Origin: Nostoc sp. KVJ3
Lineage (GTDB): Bacteria; Cyanobacteriota; Cyanobacteriia; Cyanobacteriales; Nostocaceae
Reading direction: 5' to 3'
Assembly (NCBI RefSeq): GCF_026127265.1
Contig: NZ_WWFG01000002.1
Coordinates: 3,188,501 to 3,252,500 of the forward strand
Length of the DNA: 64,000 nucleotides
In this document: positions 25,495 through 36,395 of the stretch, piece after piece
Numbering within the stretch: the stretch's first letter is position 1
How the letters are laid out: each line of letters opens with the position of its first letter
Program-made: the position numbers and the translations under genes
Notes under the pieces: generated by a model
What the model was told of the DNA's origin: nothing
Seen by the model: only the letters and a program-made list of their open reading frames with translations
Database searches by the model: none

Positions 25495-26091
25495 CATTTG
25501 TGTTCCTTACTATCGCAGTCAAAAATACTCCGTTTCTAATAACGGGTGTCGGATTAGAAGCGGGTAAAAATACTTAGGTAAAGAACACTTATGTTGACAA
25601 ATCATCGTTGAGGACAAAATTCAAAAACAGGAAAAAACAACTAGCGATTATCTGCGCCTTTATAAATTTTGAATTTTGAATTTCCCATTTGCACTGGTCT
25701 TCACAGAAGAAGATGTTTACAGTCTAAAAAAGCATTTCTAAGCCCACTAAACCTGCCACATTTTCCTCTTAATATAAGGAGAACGGCAGGCTTTTTTGTT
25801 ATTCACTCTGCTGTCTACAAAATCTACATCAAAACTGGATAACTAGCCCATAAATTGAACGCAGTAAAAGTAAATATTTCCTAGATAAATTTAGTAGTAA
25901 TGTGCTTGGCAAGCTTATATCTTTATATAAAAATTATCCTCTTGACAATCACATAGTTCAAGAACGGATATTGACTAAAAAAGTATCTTTTTTAAGATAA
26001 ATTAAATCAATGAAATTCCTCTTTGCTGATAATGATAGCCTTCATACGGGAATACTAAACCATAGAAACAAGAATTATGAGTTAGTCTGCA
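25495..26091. other. Spacer upstream of the large kinase gene
   Basis: About 600 bases with no convincing gene. It contains a terminator-like hairpin (25752-25797) and AT-rich sequence with a TTTTGAATTTTGAATTT repeat at 25667-25683. The last 250 bases should hold the promoter of the kinase gene. Confidence 0.5.
25752..25797 (+). terminator. Rho-independent terminator-like hairpin
   Basis: CCTGCC at 25752-25757 pairs with GGCAGG at 25785-25790, with further partial pairing inside (TCCTC with GGAGA region), followed immediately by CTTTTTTG. It lies 258 bases after the response regulator stop, on the same strand. Confidence 0.6.
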
Positions 26092-29000
26092 ATGTTAGTA
26101 GTATCAGATACATTATATACGTTTCCTGGCTATCGCATCACCGAGCAAATCTACTCTGGCAGTAAAACCCTAGTTTATCGGGGTATTAGAGAACAAGACC
26201 AAAAACCTGTCGTTCTCAAATTAATGCGGAATGAATATCCTACGTTCGCGGAAATCGCCCAGTTCCGCAATCAATATATTATCACCCAAAACCTTGATAT
26301 TCCTGGCATACTCAAAACCTATAGTTTAGAAAGCTACCGTAACAGCTACATCTTAGTGATGGAAGATTTTGGTGGGATTTCGCTGCAAGACTGGCGACTA
26401 GAGAACAAGGAGAAGGAGGAAAACTATCTTTCCCTCAATGAGTTTTTTAACATTGCTATTAAAATTGCTTCTATCCTTGAGGGACTACATCGCGAGCGCA
26501 TTATTCACAAAGACATCAAGCCTGCCAACATCCTCATAAACCCTACCACAGATGAAATAAAAATCATCGACTTTAGTATTGCCACCCTCCTACCAAGAGA
26601 AATTCAATTTCTCACAAATCCCAACATCTTAGAAGGCACTCTGGCTTACATTTCTCCAGAACAAACTGGAAGGATGAACCGAGGTATCGACTATCGCACT
26701 GATTTTTATTCCCTTGGTGTTACCTTCTTTCAATTCCTTACCGGACAGTTACCCTTTACTGCTCAAGATCCGATAGAGTTAGTTTACTCTCACATTGCCA
26801 AACAACCACTAAAAGCCAGCCGGATTAACTCTAACATTCCAACAATTTTGTCTGAAATTATCAGCAAGCTGATGGCAAAAAATGCCGAAGATCGGTATCA
26901 GAGTGCTTTGGGGTTAAAGCATGACTTGGAGCGATGCCAAAGCCAGTGGGAAGAAATAGGAAACATTACACCCTTTGAACTAGGCGTGAGAGACATCTCA
27001 GACCGTTTCGTAATCCCTGAAAAACTTTATGGTCGTCAAGGTGAAGTTGAAACCTTACTCGCTGCTTTTAAAAGTGTGACAGAAGGAGCGACAGAAATGA
27101 TATTAGTCGCGGGTTTTTCTGGCATTGGCAAAACTGCTGTAATCAATGAAGTTCACAAGCCTATTGTGCGGCAACGTAGTTACTTCATCAAAGGAAAGTT
27201 CGATCAGTTTCAACGTGACATTCCCTTATCAGGGTTGGTGCAAGCTTTTCGAGACTTAATCGGGCAACTACTCTCAGAAACGGATACCAGAATTCAACAG
27301 TGGAAAACTAAAATTCTGCGGGAATTGGGTACACAGACGCAGGTAATTATTGATGTAATTCCTGAACTCGAACAGATTATTGGCAAGCAACCTCCAGTTA
27401 CAGAACTCTCTGGTATTACTGCCCAAAATCGTTTCAATTTATTGTTTAAAAAATTTATCCAAATCTTTACAACTAAAGAACATCCTCTAGTTATATTTCT
27501 CGATGACTTGCAATGGGCAGATACAGCCTCTTTGAAATTAATTCAGTTATTAATGTGTGAGAGCAGTTTTTCTTCTCTTTCAGAAGAGATAGAACAGACG
27601 CATGAAAGTCAGGGTGGATTATTATTAATTGGTTCCTATCGAGACAATGAAGTTTTCAAGGCACATCCGCTTTATTTGACATTACAAGAGATTGAAATAT
27701 CAGGAGCAACTATTAATACAATCACCCTAGCACCATTAAATCAGGGTGATTTAAATCATCTCATAGCTGATACTCTGCATTGTCCTGAAGTAGTTGCAGT
27801 TCCTCTCACCCAAATGGTGTTTGCTAAAACCAAAGGCAATCCATTCTTTTGTGTCCAATTCCTTAAGTCTTTATATGATGAGGGGCTAATCGTATTAAAC
27901 TTTGATGTCGGTCATTGGGAGTATGATATTTCTAAAGTCAAAGAATTAGCTCTCACAGATGATGTAGTGGAATTTATCGCCCTGCAAATAGAAAAATTGC
28001 CAATCAATACCCAAAGAGTTCTGAAGCTTGCTGCCTGTATCGGTAATCAATTTGACTTAAAGAGTCTAGCGATTGTCAATGAAAAATCTGTAGTAGATAC
28101 AGCATCACATTTGTGGCAAGCATTACTTGATGGACTAATTTTACCACAGACCGAAAATTACAACATCTTTGCAAAAGAAAATACTAATCAAGAATTCATT
28201 GTTCATGGAATAGAGTCTATACAATTTTCCAGTTCTAATTTACAGCTACCTAAATATAAATTCGTACACGACCGGGTGCAGCAAGCAGCTTATTCTTTAA
28301 TTCCCGAAGAACAAAAAAAGCCAATTCACTTAAAAATTGGACTACTGTTATTGAAGAATATTCCAGTTGCAGAACAGGAAGAAAAGATTTTTGAGCTTGT
28401 CAATCAGTTTAATATCGCAGTAGAATTTATCTCCCCTCAAGCTAAACGAGATGAACTAGCCCAGATGAATCTAATTGCTGGACGTAAAGCTTTAGCATCA
28501 ACAGCTTATCCAGCTGCTCTTAATTATTTAACTACTGGTATCCAACTGCTGACAGATGATAGTTGGGAGACAAAACATGGTCTTACCCTAGCTTTATATG
28601 AGACTGCGACAGAATCAGCATACCTGGCTGGCAATTTTGAACAGATGGAGGAATTAGCAGAGGTGGTGTTGGGAGGTGAAACACTGCTAGAAAAAGTAAA
28701 AGTTTATGAAGTCAAAATTCAGGCTTATGGGGCGCAAAACCAATCACTAGAGGCTGTAAATACTGGTCTAACTTTTTTGAATCTTTTAGGAGTCAAGTTT
28801 CCTGAACATCCAAGTCAATCTGATATTCAGTTAGCAATGGCAGAATTAACATCGAATCTCAATGAAAGACCCATTGAGGACTTAATTAATCTGCCGGAAA
28901 TGATAGAAGCCCAACCTCTAGCAATAATGCGTATATTATCAACTGTAAACCCTCTTACCTATGCAGTTGCTCCTGAACTTTTTCCGCTCATTGTTCTGAA

Positions 29001-31767
29001 AACAATCGATTTATCGCTCAAACACGGCAATGCTCCTTCCTCTCCTTTAGGCTATGGTAATTACGGGTTAATACTCAGCAGCTTAGTAGGAGATATTGAG
29101 TCTGGCTATCAATTTGGTAAACTATCTAGTAGTTTGGCAGATAAGCTGAATGCTAAAGGTGTTCAAGCTAAAATTATGCTAGTATTTAACACAACTATTA
29201 GGCATTGGAAGGAACATACTAGGAAAGTATTAAAACCTTTAATGGAAGGTTACTATGCCGCACTAGAAATAGGAGATTTAGAATATGCAGCTTATTATCT
29301 TCACTCTTATTCCTATTCTTCATATTTCATTGGTGAAGTACTCACAGGGTTAGAATGTGAGATGGCAAATTACAGTAATGTCATCAGACAAATTAACCAA
29401 AAAACAGTATTTAACTGGATTACGATCCATCAACAGAGCGTCTTGAACTTGATAGGAAATGCAGCAGATCCCTGTTATTTAATTGGTGAAGCTTACGATG
29501 AAAAAAAAATGTTGCCACTTTACCATGATACTAATGATGTCATGGGAATTTTCTATTTATATGTAAGCAAACTACATCTCTGTTACCTATTTAGGCAATA
29601 TCCTTTAGCTTTACAAAATGCTACTTTAGCAGAAAAGTATTTACAAGGTGGAATAGGACAGCAGGTTACTCCTATTTTCTACTTGTATGATTCACTAACA
29701 CGACTGGCTGCATACCCTGATGCATCGGGTGATGAGCAAAGGTGCATTCTGAATAAGGTTCAAGAGAATCAGCAAAAAATGCAGCATTGGGCGCATCATG
29801 CTCCAATGAATTATTTACACAAATATTATCTTGTAGAGGCTGAAAGGTATCGGATTGGTGGTCAATATCTTGAAGCAATGGAATTTTACGATCGCGCTAT
29901 CTTCCTTGCTAAAGAACATGAATATATTAATGAAGAAGCCCTAGCTCAAGAACTTGTGGCCAAATTTTATTTAGAATGGGGCAAACAAAAGATTGCTCAA
30001 ACCTATCTAACAGATGCTTATTATAGCTACGTTCGCTGGGGAGCGTTAGCCAAAGTTGATGATTTGGCAAAACGCTATCCTCAATTACTTGCTCCTATAT
30101 TCCAGCAAGAAAAAGTAAGTATCAAGTCCAGCGAAGAAAATACTTCTTTCAATAATACATCTATATCATCTTTATCTACTCTGAGTAATCACCAAACTGT
30201 TATTGGCTCGAAGACAAGTATTTCTGATTCTCTGGATTTAGCCGCATTTATTAAAGCATCTCAAGCCCTCTCTGGGGAAATCGAGCTAGAGCGACTACTT
30301 TCTACATTGATGGAAGTTGTTATGGAGAATGCAGGAGCCTCTAAATGTGCTTTAATTTTAAGCGAAAGTGATAACTTAGCATTAACTGTCACAGCAGTTT
30401 GTTCAAGTTCAAATTTTGAGCATACCTACACTGAGTTTCCATCAACTTGCCTGGAGTCAAGCTACGATGTTCCCATTACTTTGATTAACTACGTTAAACG
30501 CTCCAGAGAGATATTGGTAATTGATGATGCAATGGCTGTTTCTTTTCTAGCAGATGATAACTACATTCTTAGTGAAGAGCCTAAGAGTTTGTTGTCTATA
30601 CCTCTTCTAAATCAAGGTAAATTGATTGGGATTCTTTACCTAGAAAATCATCTGACTACTGGAGCCTTTACCCGCGATCGCGTAGAAGTTATCAAACTCC
30701 TTACTACTCAAGCAGCAATATCTCTAGAGAATGCTTTTCTCTACAAAAATTTGGCACAAGCTAAGGAAAGCTTAGAGGAATATAACCATACCTTAGAAGA
30801 AAAAGTCCAGGAAAGAACTCGGGAACTTAACGACAAAAATCACTCTTTACAAGAAACTCTCCAGGAATTACAGCGTACCCAAATTCAATTGATTCAAAGT
30901 GAGAAAATGTCTTCTCTAGGACAAATGGTAGCGGGGATTGCTCATGAAATCAATAACCCGATTAACTTTATTTATGGCAACATTAGTCATACTAGTGAGT
31001 ATGTCCAAGATTTGCTTAATCTGGTAATTGTTTATCAACAAGAATATCCCCATCCTTCACCTTTAGTTGAAGAAAAGTTTGAGGAAATTGATATAGATTT
31101 TCTAGCAGAAGATTTACCAAAGATTCTAAATTCAATGAAGGTGGGGAGTTCGCGTATCCGAAATATTGTTTTGGGCTTACGCAACTTTTCTCGCTTAGAT
31201 GAATCTGAGATGAAACCTGTAGATATTCATGATGGGATAGACAGTACCTTAATGATTTTGCAACACCGAATTAAGGAAAATAGCAACTTTCCTGAAATTG
31301 AAGTCATCAAGCAATATGGGAAATTACCGGAAGTTATTTGTTATCCTGGTCAACTAAATCAGGTGTTTATGAATATCCTGAGTAATGCAATCGATGCTTT
31401 AGAAGATTCATTTGTAATTAGTCATTCATCATTGGTAAATGATAAAGAACAAATAATAAATGTTCTAGATACATCATTAGCTTCTGATTTTGTCGGGCAA
31501 ATTCACATCTTTACTGAACTAACAGATTCTAATACGGCGATAATTCGGATTGCCGATAATGGTTCTGGTATGACAAAAGCGGTACAGCAGAAAATATTTG
31601 ACCCATTTTTTACTACCAAGTCGGTAGGAAATGGCACAGGGTTAGGGCTATCCATTAGCTATCAGATTATTGTGGACAAACACAAAGGTACTTTAACCTG
31701 CGATTCCACATTAGGAAAGGGGACTGAGTTCGTGATTGAGATCCCGATGCAACAGTCAGATATCTAG
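26092..31767 (+). CDS. HstK-type trifunctional Ser/Thr kinase - AAA ATPase - GAF - sensor histidine kinase
   Basis: A giant cytoplasmic signalling protein of 1891 residues. The N-terminal Ser/Thr kinase (about 10-285) has the catalytic loop HKDIKPAN near residue 139 and IDFSIA in place of the usual DFG. A STAND/AAA-type ATPase follows, with Walker A GFSGIGKT near residue 340 and FLDDLQWAD, then a long helical TPR-like region (about 780-1350). A GAF domain lies at about 1390-1560, then a coiled coil, HisKA (GIAHEINNP near 1615) and an ATPase with GTGLGLSISYQI. This is the HstK architecture of Anabaena. It is convergent with a P450-terpene synthase pair; related kinases neighbour terpene clusters in other Nostoc strains. 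Confidence 0.93.
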   Translation: MLVVSDTLYTFPGYRITEQIYSGSKTLVYRGIREQDQKPVVLKLMRNEYPTFAEIAQFRNQYIITQNLDIPGILKTYSLESYRNSYILVMEDFGGISLQDWRLENKEKEENYLSLNEFFNIAIKIASILEGLHRERIIHKDIKPANILINPTTDEIKIIDFSIATLLPREIQFLTNPNILEGTLAYISPEQTGRMNRGIDYRTDFYSLGVTFFQFLTGQLPFTAQDPIELVYSHIAKQPLKASRINSNIPTILSEIISKLMAKNAEDRYQSALGLKHDLERCQSQWEEIGNITPFELGVRDISDRFVIPEKLYGRQGEVETLLAAFKSVTEGATEMILVAGFSGIGKTAVINEVHKPIVRQRSYFIKGKFDQFQRDIPLSGLVQAFRDLIGQLLSETDTRIQQWKTKILRELGTQTQVIIDVIPELEQIIGKQPPVTELSGITAQNRFNLLFKKFIQIFTTKEHPLVIFLDDLQWADTASLKLIQLLMCESSFSSLSEEIEQTHESQGGLLLIGSYRDNEVFKAHPLYLTLQEIEISGATINTITLAPLNQGDLNHLIADTLHCPEVVAVPLTQMVFAKTKGNPFFCVQFLKSLYDEGLIVLNFDVGHWEYDISKVKELALTDDVVEFIALQIEKLPINTQRVLKLAACIGNQFDLKSLAIVNEKSVVDTASHLWQALLDGLILPQTENYNIFAKENTNQEFIVHGIESIQFSSSNLQLPKYKFVHDRVQQAAYSLIPEEQKKPIHLKIGLLLLKNIPVAEQEEKIFELVNQFNIAVEFISPQAKRDELAQMNLIAGRKALASTAYPAALNYLTTGIQLLTDDSWETKHGLTLALYETATESAYLAGNFEQMEELAEVVLGGETLLEKVKVYEVKIQAYGAQNQSLEAVNTGLTFLNLLGVKFPEHPSQSDIQLAMAELTSNLNERPIEDLINLPEMIEAQPLAIMRILSTVNPLTYAVAPELFPLIVLKTIDLSLKHGNAPSSPLGYGNYGLILSSLVGDIESGYQFGKLSSSLADKLNAKGVQAKIMLVFNTTIRHWKEHTRKVLKPLMEGYYAALEIGDLEYAAYYLHSYSYSSYFIGEVLTGLECEMANYSNVIRQINQKTVFNWITIHQQSVLNLIGNAADPCYLIGEAYDEKKMLPLYHDTNDVMGIFYLYVSKLHLCYLFRQYPLALQNATLAEKYLQGGIGQQVTPIFYLYDSLTRLAAYPDASGDEQRCILNKVQENQQKMQHWAHHAPMNYLHKYYLVEAERYRIGGQYLEAMEFYDRAIFLAKEHEYINEEALAQELVAKFYLEWGKQKIAQTYLTDAYYSYVRWGALAKVDDLAKRYPQLLAPIFQQEKVSIKSSEENTSFNNTSISSLSTLSNHQTVIGSKTSISDSLDLAAFIKASQALSGEIELERLLSTLMEVVMENAGASKCALILSESDNLALTVTAVCSSSNFEHTYTEFPSTCLESSYDVPITLINYVKRSREILVIDDAMAVSFLADDNYILSEEPKSLLSIPLLNQGKLIGILYLENHLTTGAFTRDRVEVIKLLTTQAAISLENAFLYKNLAQAKESLEEYNHTLEEKVQERTRELNDKNHSLQETLQELQRTQIQLIQSEKMSSLGQMVAGIAHEINNPINFIYGNISHTSEYVQDLLNLVIVYQQEYPHPSPLVEEKFEEIDIDFLAEDLPKILNSMKVGSSRIRNIVLGLRNFSRLDESEMKPVDIHDGIDSTLMILQHRIKENSNFPEIEVIKQYGKLPEVICYPGQLNQVFMNILSNAIDALEDSFVISHSSLVNDKEQIINVLDTSLASDFVGQIHIFTELTDSNTAIIRIADNGSGMTKAVQQKIFDPFFTTKSVGNGTGLGLSISYQIIVDKHKGTLTCDSTLGKGTEFVIEIPMQQSDI

Positions 31768-31793
31768 ACTCAGTAGGTAAGCAAGAATATTTA

Positions 31794-31838
31794 AAGCAAG
31801 TTTTTAGTAAGACTTTAGTGCTTACTGCAAACTTGCTT
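31794..31838. terminator. Bidirectional hairpin between convergent kinase and P450 genes
   Basis: AAGCAAGTTT (31794-31803) pairs with AAACTTGCTT (31829-31838), and AGTAAG (31806-31811) pairs with CTTACT (31821-31826) inside. A-rich and T-rich flanks on both sides make it suited to end transcription from either direction. Confidence 0.75.
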
Positions 31839-31864
31839 ATCCATCAATTTAACTTGAAAATCTA

Positions 31865-33256
31865 TTAAGATGCGGGTGTAGTTGTCATATTAATTAAAGA
31901 CTCTTGACGCGCACGTTGTCCTATCATTACCATTTTAACTCCACTGCTTGGAGCAAGGTTAAAACCTCGACGCTGAGGTTGTTCTGGCCGATGATCAACT
32001 AGCGTCAAGTCATAGCGTGACACAATGGTTGCTAATGCTAGCTTAATTTCAAATAGAGCCAAAGCTTCGCCCATACAACGACGGACACCACCGCCAAAGG
32101 GCAGGAATTCATAGGGAGAAAATTGACGTTCAATAAAGCGCTCTGGTTTAAATTGCTTAGATTGGGGATATAAATCCTCTCGATGATGAGTGAGATAAAT
32201 ACTGGGAAGCAGTATAGTTCCAGCATCTAAAGGATGTCCCAATAATTCCAGGGGTTCTTGCACTACCCTGGGAAAGGAAAACATGGTGACGGGGTAAATT
32301 CGCAAGGTTTCATTACAGATAGCTGTAAGATATGGTAGTCGGGAAATGCTTATAGGATCTAGAGAATCACCTAGAGTATCCAGTTCTTGGAGCAGTTTTT
32401 CACGAACTAAAGGCTTTTTGTGAATCCAGTATAATCCCCAAGCCATTGCCGTTGCAGTAGTATCATAGCCAGCAAGTATTAGGGTTATTAACTGATCGTG
32501 CAACTCTTGATCTGTCATCGGTTGACCTGCTTCATCCCGACATGATATAAGCAAAGAGAGAATATCGGTGCGTTCTGGATCGCGTTGTTGCTTACACTCA
32601 GTAATTTCAGTGTAGAGAAATTGATCAATTTTCTCTCGAACGCGCAGGAACTTTCCCCAAGGACTCCAAACTCCTAAATCTTGTTGCAAGGACGAGAAAA
32701 GAAATAAACTAGAAGTAAGAGGCGACTCAAAAAGCTGTAAGAAGGATGGTAATAGTTGCCTAAGTTTTTGAATTTTTTCTCCTTCATAAAAGCCAAAGAT
32801 AGCCTGTAAAATAACTTGCAGAGATATTTCTTTTGTTAGGTCACGAGCAAAAAATGGCTTATTTAGTGGTAACTGACTAAAGATTTTTTCAGAAGCATTA
32901 CAGATTAGCTGACCATAGGCTTGCATCCGCTCTCCATGAAAAGAGGGTGTCACGAGTTGTCGTTGGCGTTTGTGGCGATCGCCCTCCAGCATCAGAACGG
33001 AATAATCCCCTAAAAGAGGCTTTAAAATTCCGTTGAGTTCGCCGACGGCTGTAAACTTTTTGCGATCGTTAGTTAAAATTTCCTGAATTGCTTGGGGTTG
33101 ATTCACAAAGACCACTGTACCGCCAAAACCGACTATTTCACCAGTAAAAATATCAGGATATTGCTGGGCTGCATTTTCCATATAGCCTATTGGGTCACTA
33201 ACCCAATGAAGCTTTTGTACTAAAGAGGGACTTTCGAGAAGATTAGGTAGTTGCAT
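31865..33256 (-). CDS. Cytochrome P450 (CYP110-like)
   Basis: A 463-residue soluble P450 monooxygenase. The I-helix oxygen-binding motif is AGYDTTATA, the K-helix motif is ETLR (in CNETLRIYPV), the PERF motif is present (FKPERF), and the heme-ligand cysteine is C394 in FLPFGGGVRRCMGEAL. There is no membrane anchor. It lies 164 bases downstream of the terpene synthase on the same strand, so it probably oxidises that enzyme's product. CYP110 enzymes paired with sesquiterpene synthases are known from Nostoc; the subfamily here is inferred, not measured. Confidence 0.9.
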   Translation of the reverse strand: MQLPNLLESPSLVQKLHWVSDPIGYMENAAQQYPDIFTGEIVGFGGTVVFVNQPQAIQEILTNDRKKFTAVGELNGILKPLLGDYSVLMLEGDRHKRQRQLVTPSFHGERMQAYGQLICNASEKIFSQLPLNKPFFARDLTKEISLQVILQAIFGFYEGEKIQKLRQLLPSFLQLFESPLTSSLFLFSSLQQDLGVWSPWGKFLRVREKIDQFLYTEITECKQQRDPERTDILSLLISCRDEAGQPMTDQELHDQLITLILAGYDTTATAMAWGLYWIHKKPLVREKLLQELDTLGDSLDPISISRLPYLTAICNETLRIYPVTMFSFPRVVQEPLELLGHPLDAGTILLPSIYLTHHREDLYPQSKQFKPERFIERQFSPYEFLPFGGGVRRCMGEALALFEIKLALATIVSRYDLTLVDHRPEQPQRRGFNLAPSSGVKMVMIGQRARQESLINMTTTPAS

Positions 33257-33420
33257 CTATTTTTTTTGAAATTATGGTGAGCTAATGGCCATTTATTCTT
33301 CTTACTATTTTTCTAAGCAGGAGATGAAATATTTATTACATACAAATTGAAATGATACTAGTTAATATTACAATTTCACTGCTTAACTAACTTTAGCTAG
33401 TCAATTTAGGTGAAATCTGA

Positions 33421-34422
33421 TTATTTAAATTCTATTAACTCCAGCCTCTCTAAATTTTGATACCGAGAGGACTGGTAACACCAATCGATATTACCACGAA
33501 TCCAACTATGCATTCCTGATATATATTTGGGAATTTCAACATCTAATTCTTCCCTGTAATCTGGAAGAAATGATTCTGCTCTGATTAATGAATGTACTGC
33601 TTCATTATGGATTTTTGTTACCTGCTCTATTGCTTCTTCCATAGAAATTTTATTGTGATAATGCAAGACAAATATTAAATTGTGAACATCACCGCTAGCT
33701 ATTTCTCTGGATACTGAAAAGATATCGTTAGACCAGGCAATAATATCAGTTGTAATTAGTTCCAGCTTTTTCACAAGGGAGTGGTTTCTTGAAACATCAG
33801 GAATAATGAACTGATTACAAAATTCCGCTAATGCGAGAACAGCATAAACTCCTACGCTTGATCTACGTATCATAATATAAGTGTCCACATCAGGTACAAT
33901 TCCCTTGGCGCGGTTGGTAGCTTCCTGAACACACCCAAAAAAGTAGTCTTCCAAGTAGCTGATAAAGTAATTGAACCATTTTATGCTAGCTCTTTGGAGA
34001 GTTCGTTGTCGTAAGTCAATTAATGCATGACTAAATAGTGTATCTTGGCTCGTAAGTTCTGCACCATTAAGTATTTCCAAATATCTTTGGTGAAAATTAT
34101 TTAATACTTCAGGTTTATTTTTTAACTCTGATAGATCGCATTGATCGTCCCAAATAAAAACCCAACTCAACCAATCATTTGCAATTTTAAGTTCTTCAAG
34201 CGGGCAGTTAGGATAGGCACTTGCCGTTAGAAAGAAAAAATTTGATTTGCAAAAACGCTTATAAGATGGTTCATTAGCTAAGAGATTAAAGTGAAGTACC
34301 CATTCAAGAGCGTGCTTTTCTAAAGCATCAATATGCTTATTAGTTTGGGACAAAAATGGGCAGTATAAAGTGGGGGAAAGTAATTCCTTCATAAAAAAGT
34401 ATGAGTTTAAAGTAACGAACAT
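33421..34422 (-). CDS. Sesquiterpene synthase (class I terpene cyclase)
   Basis: A 333-residue bacterial class I terpene synthase. The first metal motif is DDQCD (92-96) and the second NDIFSVSRE (232-240, the NSE triad). RR at 186-187 lies at the pyrophosphate-sensor position and a late RY pair (SSRYQN) closes the site, so all catalytic elements are present. Farnesyl diphosphate is the likely substrate from size and from Nostoc homologues, which make germacrene- or selinene-type products. The exact product cannot be read. The start could also be the ATG at 34392 (MKELLSPTLYCPF); neither has a clear ribosome-binding site. It forms a probable operon with the P450. Confidence 0.88.
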   Translation of the reverse strand: MFVTLNSYFFMKELLSPTLYCPFLSQTNKHIDALEKHALEWVLHFNLLANEPSYKRFCKSNFFFLTASAYPNCPLEELKIANDWLSWVFIWDDQCDLSELKNKPEVLNNFHQRYLEILNGAELTSQDTLFSHALIDLRQRTLQRASIKWFNYFISYLEDYFFGCVQEATNRAKGIVPDVDTYIMIRRSSVGVYAVLALAEFCNQFIIPDVSRNHSLVKKLELITTDIIAWSNDIFSVSREIASGDVHNLIFVLHYHNKISMEEAIEQVTKIHNEAVHSLIRAESFLPDYREELDVEIPKYISGMHSWIRGNIDWCYQSSRYQNLERLELIEFK

Positions 34423-35043
34423 TAATTACAGGAGAACAAACAAAGGCAATACACTTTTTAAGTGTCTCTAACAGAGATTTTTGAAAAATTTACTATAACT
34501 ACACGTTTTCTCTAGTGTGTAAATATGATTTACATCTCTATAACTGATACGTAAACTTATATAAATATTTCAAAGGTTACTGCTTATTGTTCAATATTTT
34601 TTAGCTAAACAATAACCGAAATTATCCTGAATTATAAAATTTTATTAAAAATAGCTATGGTTTTATTAACAACATCATCCATACTGTTGACTAACTAAAT
34701 AAGTTAACTTATGGGATCAACAATGTTGTTGTGCATAGCGCTACTTTTCTCAAAAGACAAGGGTAACAATGACTAATTTCAGAGCGTTCGCCTTCATGAA
34801 AGAGGATCTTCAACTCTAGCGAAAGTGCAGATTTGGGGTTGATGTCCGTGCTATAGCGATCGCTCCGGTAGTTCCAGAGAAGAATTTAGTGTAGGAATGT
34901 TGCTGTTATGACAGTTTTTGGGAACTATAGGATCGTCAGAGGATAAATTTGTCAGTCAGTGACCCCGATAAAATAGAGGTGACTTAGCTGCGATCGCAAG
35001 CAAATATCGAACAAGTAACAAGGAGTTAAATTAATTTAAATAC
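34423..35043. other. Divergent promoter region, no gene seen
   Basis: About 620 AT-rich bases separate the terpene synthase (minus strand) from the REC-kinase (plus strand). No frame with coding character was found. It should contain both promoters. A HIP1 site lies near 34856. Confidence 0.5.
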
Positions 35044-36363
35044 ATGAATTACAAGTCAGAGTTTCAAATACTGAATTTACCAGAAGATAGTTTAATTTTA
35101 GTAGTGGATGATACTACTACAAATTTAGAAATTGTCTTTGGCATATTAACTAATGTTGGCTTTAACGTTCTTACAGAAAATGATGCTAAAAAGGCACTTA
35201 AACAAGCTGAATATATACTACCTGACTTGATTTTATTAGATGTAATGATGCCAGGAATAGATGGCTTTGAAACCTGTAAAATGCTGAAAGAAAATTCAGC
35301 TACTTGTGACATACCAGTAATTTTTATGACAGCTAATTCTGATACTCATAGTAAGGTAAAGGGTCTAAATATCGGGGCAGTTGATTACATCACTAAACCT
35401 TTTCATGAAGAAGAATTATTAGCTAGAATTAAAACCCATCTGCAATTAAGAAATCTCACAAAAACTTTAGAAAAACGAGTTGCAGATAGGACAGCAGCCT
35501 TATCTAAGGCATTAAAAGACCTACAAGAATCTCAACTTCAGCTTGTACAGACAGAAAAAATGTCTGCCCTTGGTCAATTAGTGGCAGGAGTTGCTCATGA
35601 AATTAATAATCCCGTTGGTTTTATTCATGGCAATCTTGGACACGCTTCAATATATTTCCAAGATATGATTAACCTTATTAATCTCTATCAGGAATATTAT
35701 CCTAATCCAGTTGTAGAAATTCAAGAGGAAATTAGTGCGATAGATTTGAATCATCTGCTTTGGGATCTACCGAACTTAATTTCTTCAATGAAAGAGGGTG
35801 TCCAGCGCATTCGTAACATTAGTACTAGTCTGAGAACCTTTTCTCGTGCAGATAGCGATCGCAAAATTTATTGCAACATTCATGATGGCATTGATAGCAC
35901 AATTATGATTCTCAAACACCGCTTAAAAGCATCCGAAAACCGACCTGATATTCAAGTAATTAGAGATTACGATAATTTGCCAGAATTAGAATGTTTTATT
36001 GGACAATTAAATCAGGTATTTATGAATTTATTAGCTAATGCTATTGATGCTTTAGAAGAGTCGAATATAGGACGTACCTATATTGAAATTGAAGCAAATC
36101 CTAATCAAATTTTGATTCAGACTATCCTCAATGAAAACAAAAATCATATTTTGATTCGCATTAAAGATAATGGGGTGGGAATGTCAACTGATGTCCAGGA
36201 AAAAATCTTTGACCATTTATTCACTACTAAGCCTGTGGGTCAAGGTACAGGATTAGGATTATCAATTGCTCGTCAAATTGTTGTAGAAAAACATGGAGGA
36301 ACTCTGGAGGTAAATTCATCACCAGAACAAGGTTCAGAGTTTATCATTAAACTTCCTATTTAA
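35044..36363 (+). CDS. Receiver-histidine kinase hybrid
   Basis: A 439-residue protein with an N-terminal receiver (about 14-135: VDD at 21-23, phospho-accepting D66 in ILLDVMMPG, K in TKPFHEEE). A coiled coil (about 140-170) leads to a HisKA-like region with EKMSALGQLVAGVAHEINNP (His near 190) and an ATPase domain ending GTGLGLSIARQIVV. The receiver-first order means it is itself controlled by an upstream kinase. It starts a same-strand group with the FIST gene 32 bases after it. Its kinase core is very like those at 37554, 39561, 52679 and the end of 26092. Confidence 0.9.
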   Translation: MNYKSEFQILNLPEDSLILVVDDTTTNLEIVFGILTNVGFNVLTENDAKKALKQAEYILPDLILLDVMMPGIDGFETCKMLKENSATCDIPVIFMTANSDTHSKVKGLNIGAVDYITKPFHEEELLARIKTHLQLRNLTKTLEKRVADRTAALSKALKDLQESQLQLVQTEKMSALGQLVAGVAHEINNPVGFIHGNLGHASIYFQDMINLINLYQEYYPNPVVEIQEEISAIDLNHLLWDLPNLISSMKEGVQRIRNISTSLRTFSRADSDRKIYCNIHDGIDSTIMILKHRLKASENRPDIQVIRDYDNLPELECFIGQLNQVFMNLLANAIDALEESNIGRTYIEIEANPNQILIQTILNENKNHILIRIKDNGVGMSTDVQEKIFDHLFTTKPVGQGTGLGLSIARQIVVEKHGGTLEVNSSPEQGSEFIIKLPI

Positions 36364-36395
36364 GAATCATACTAAGTACCGTTATAAGAATCTTT

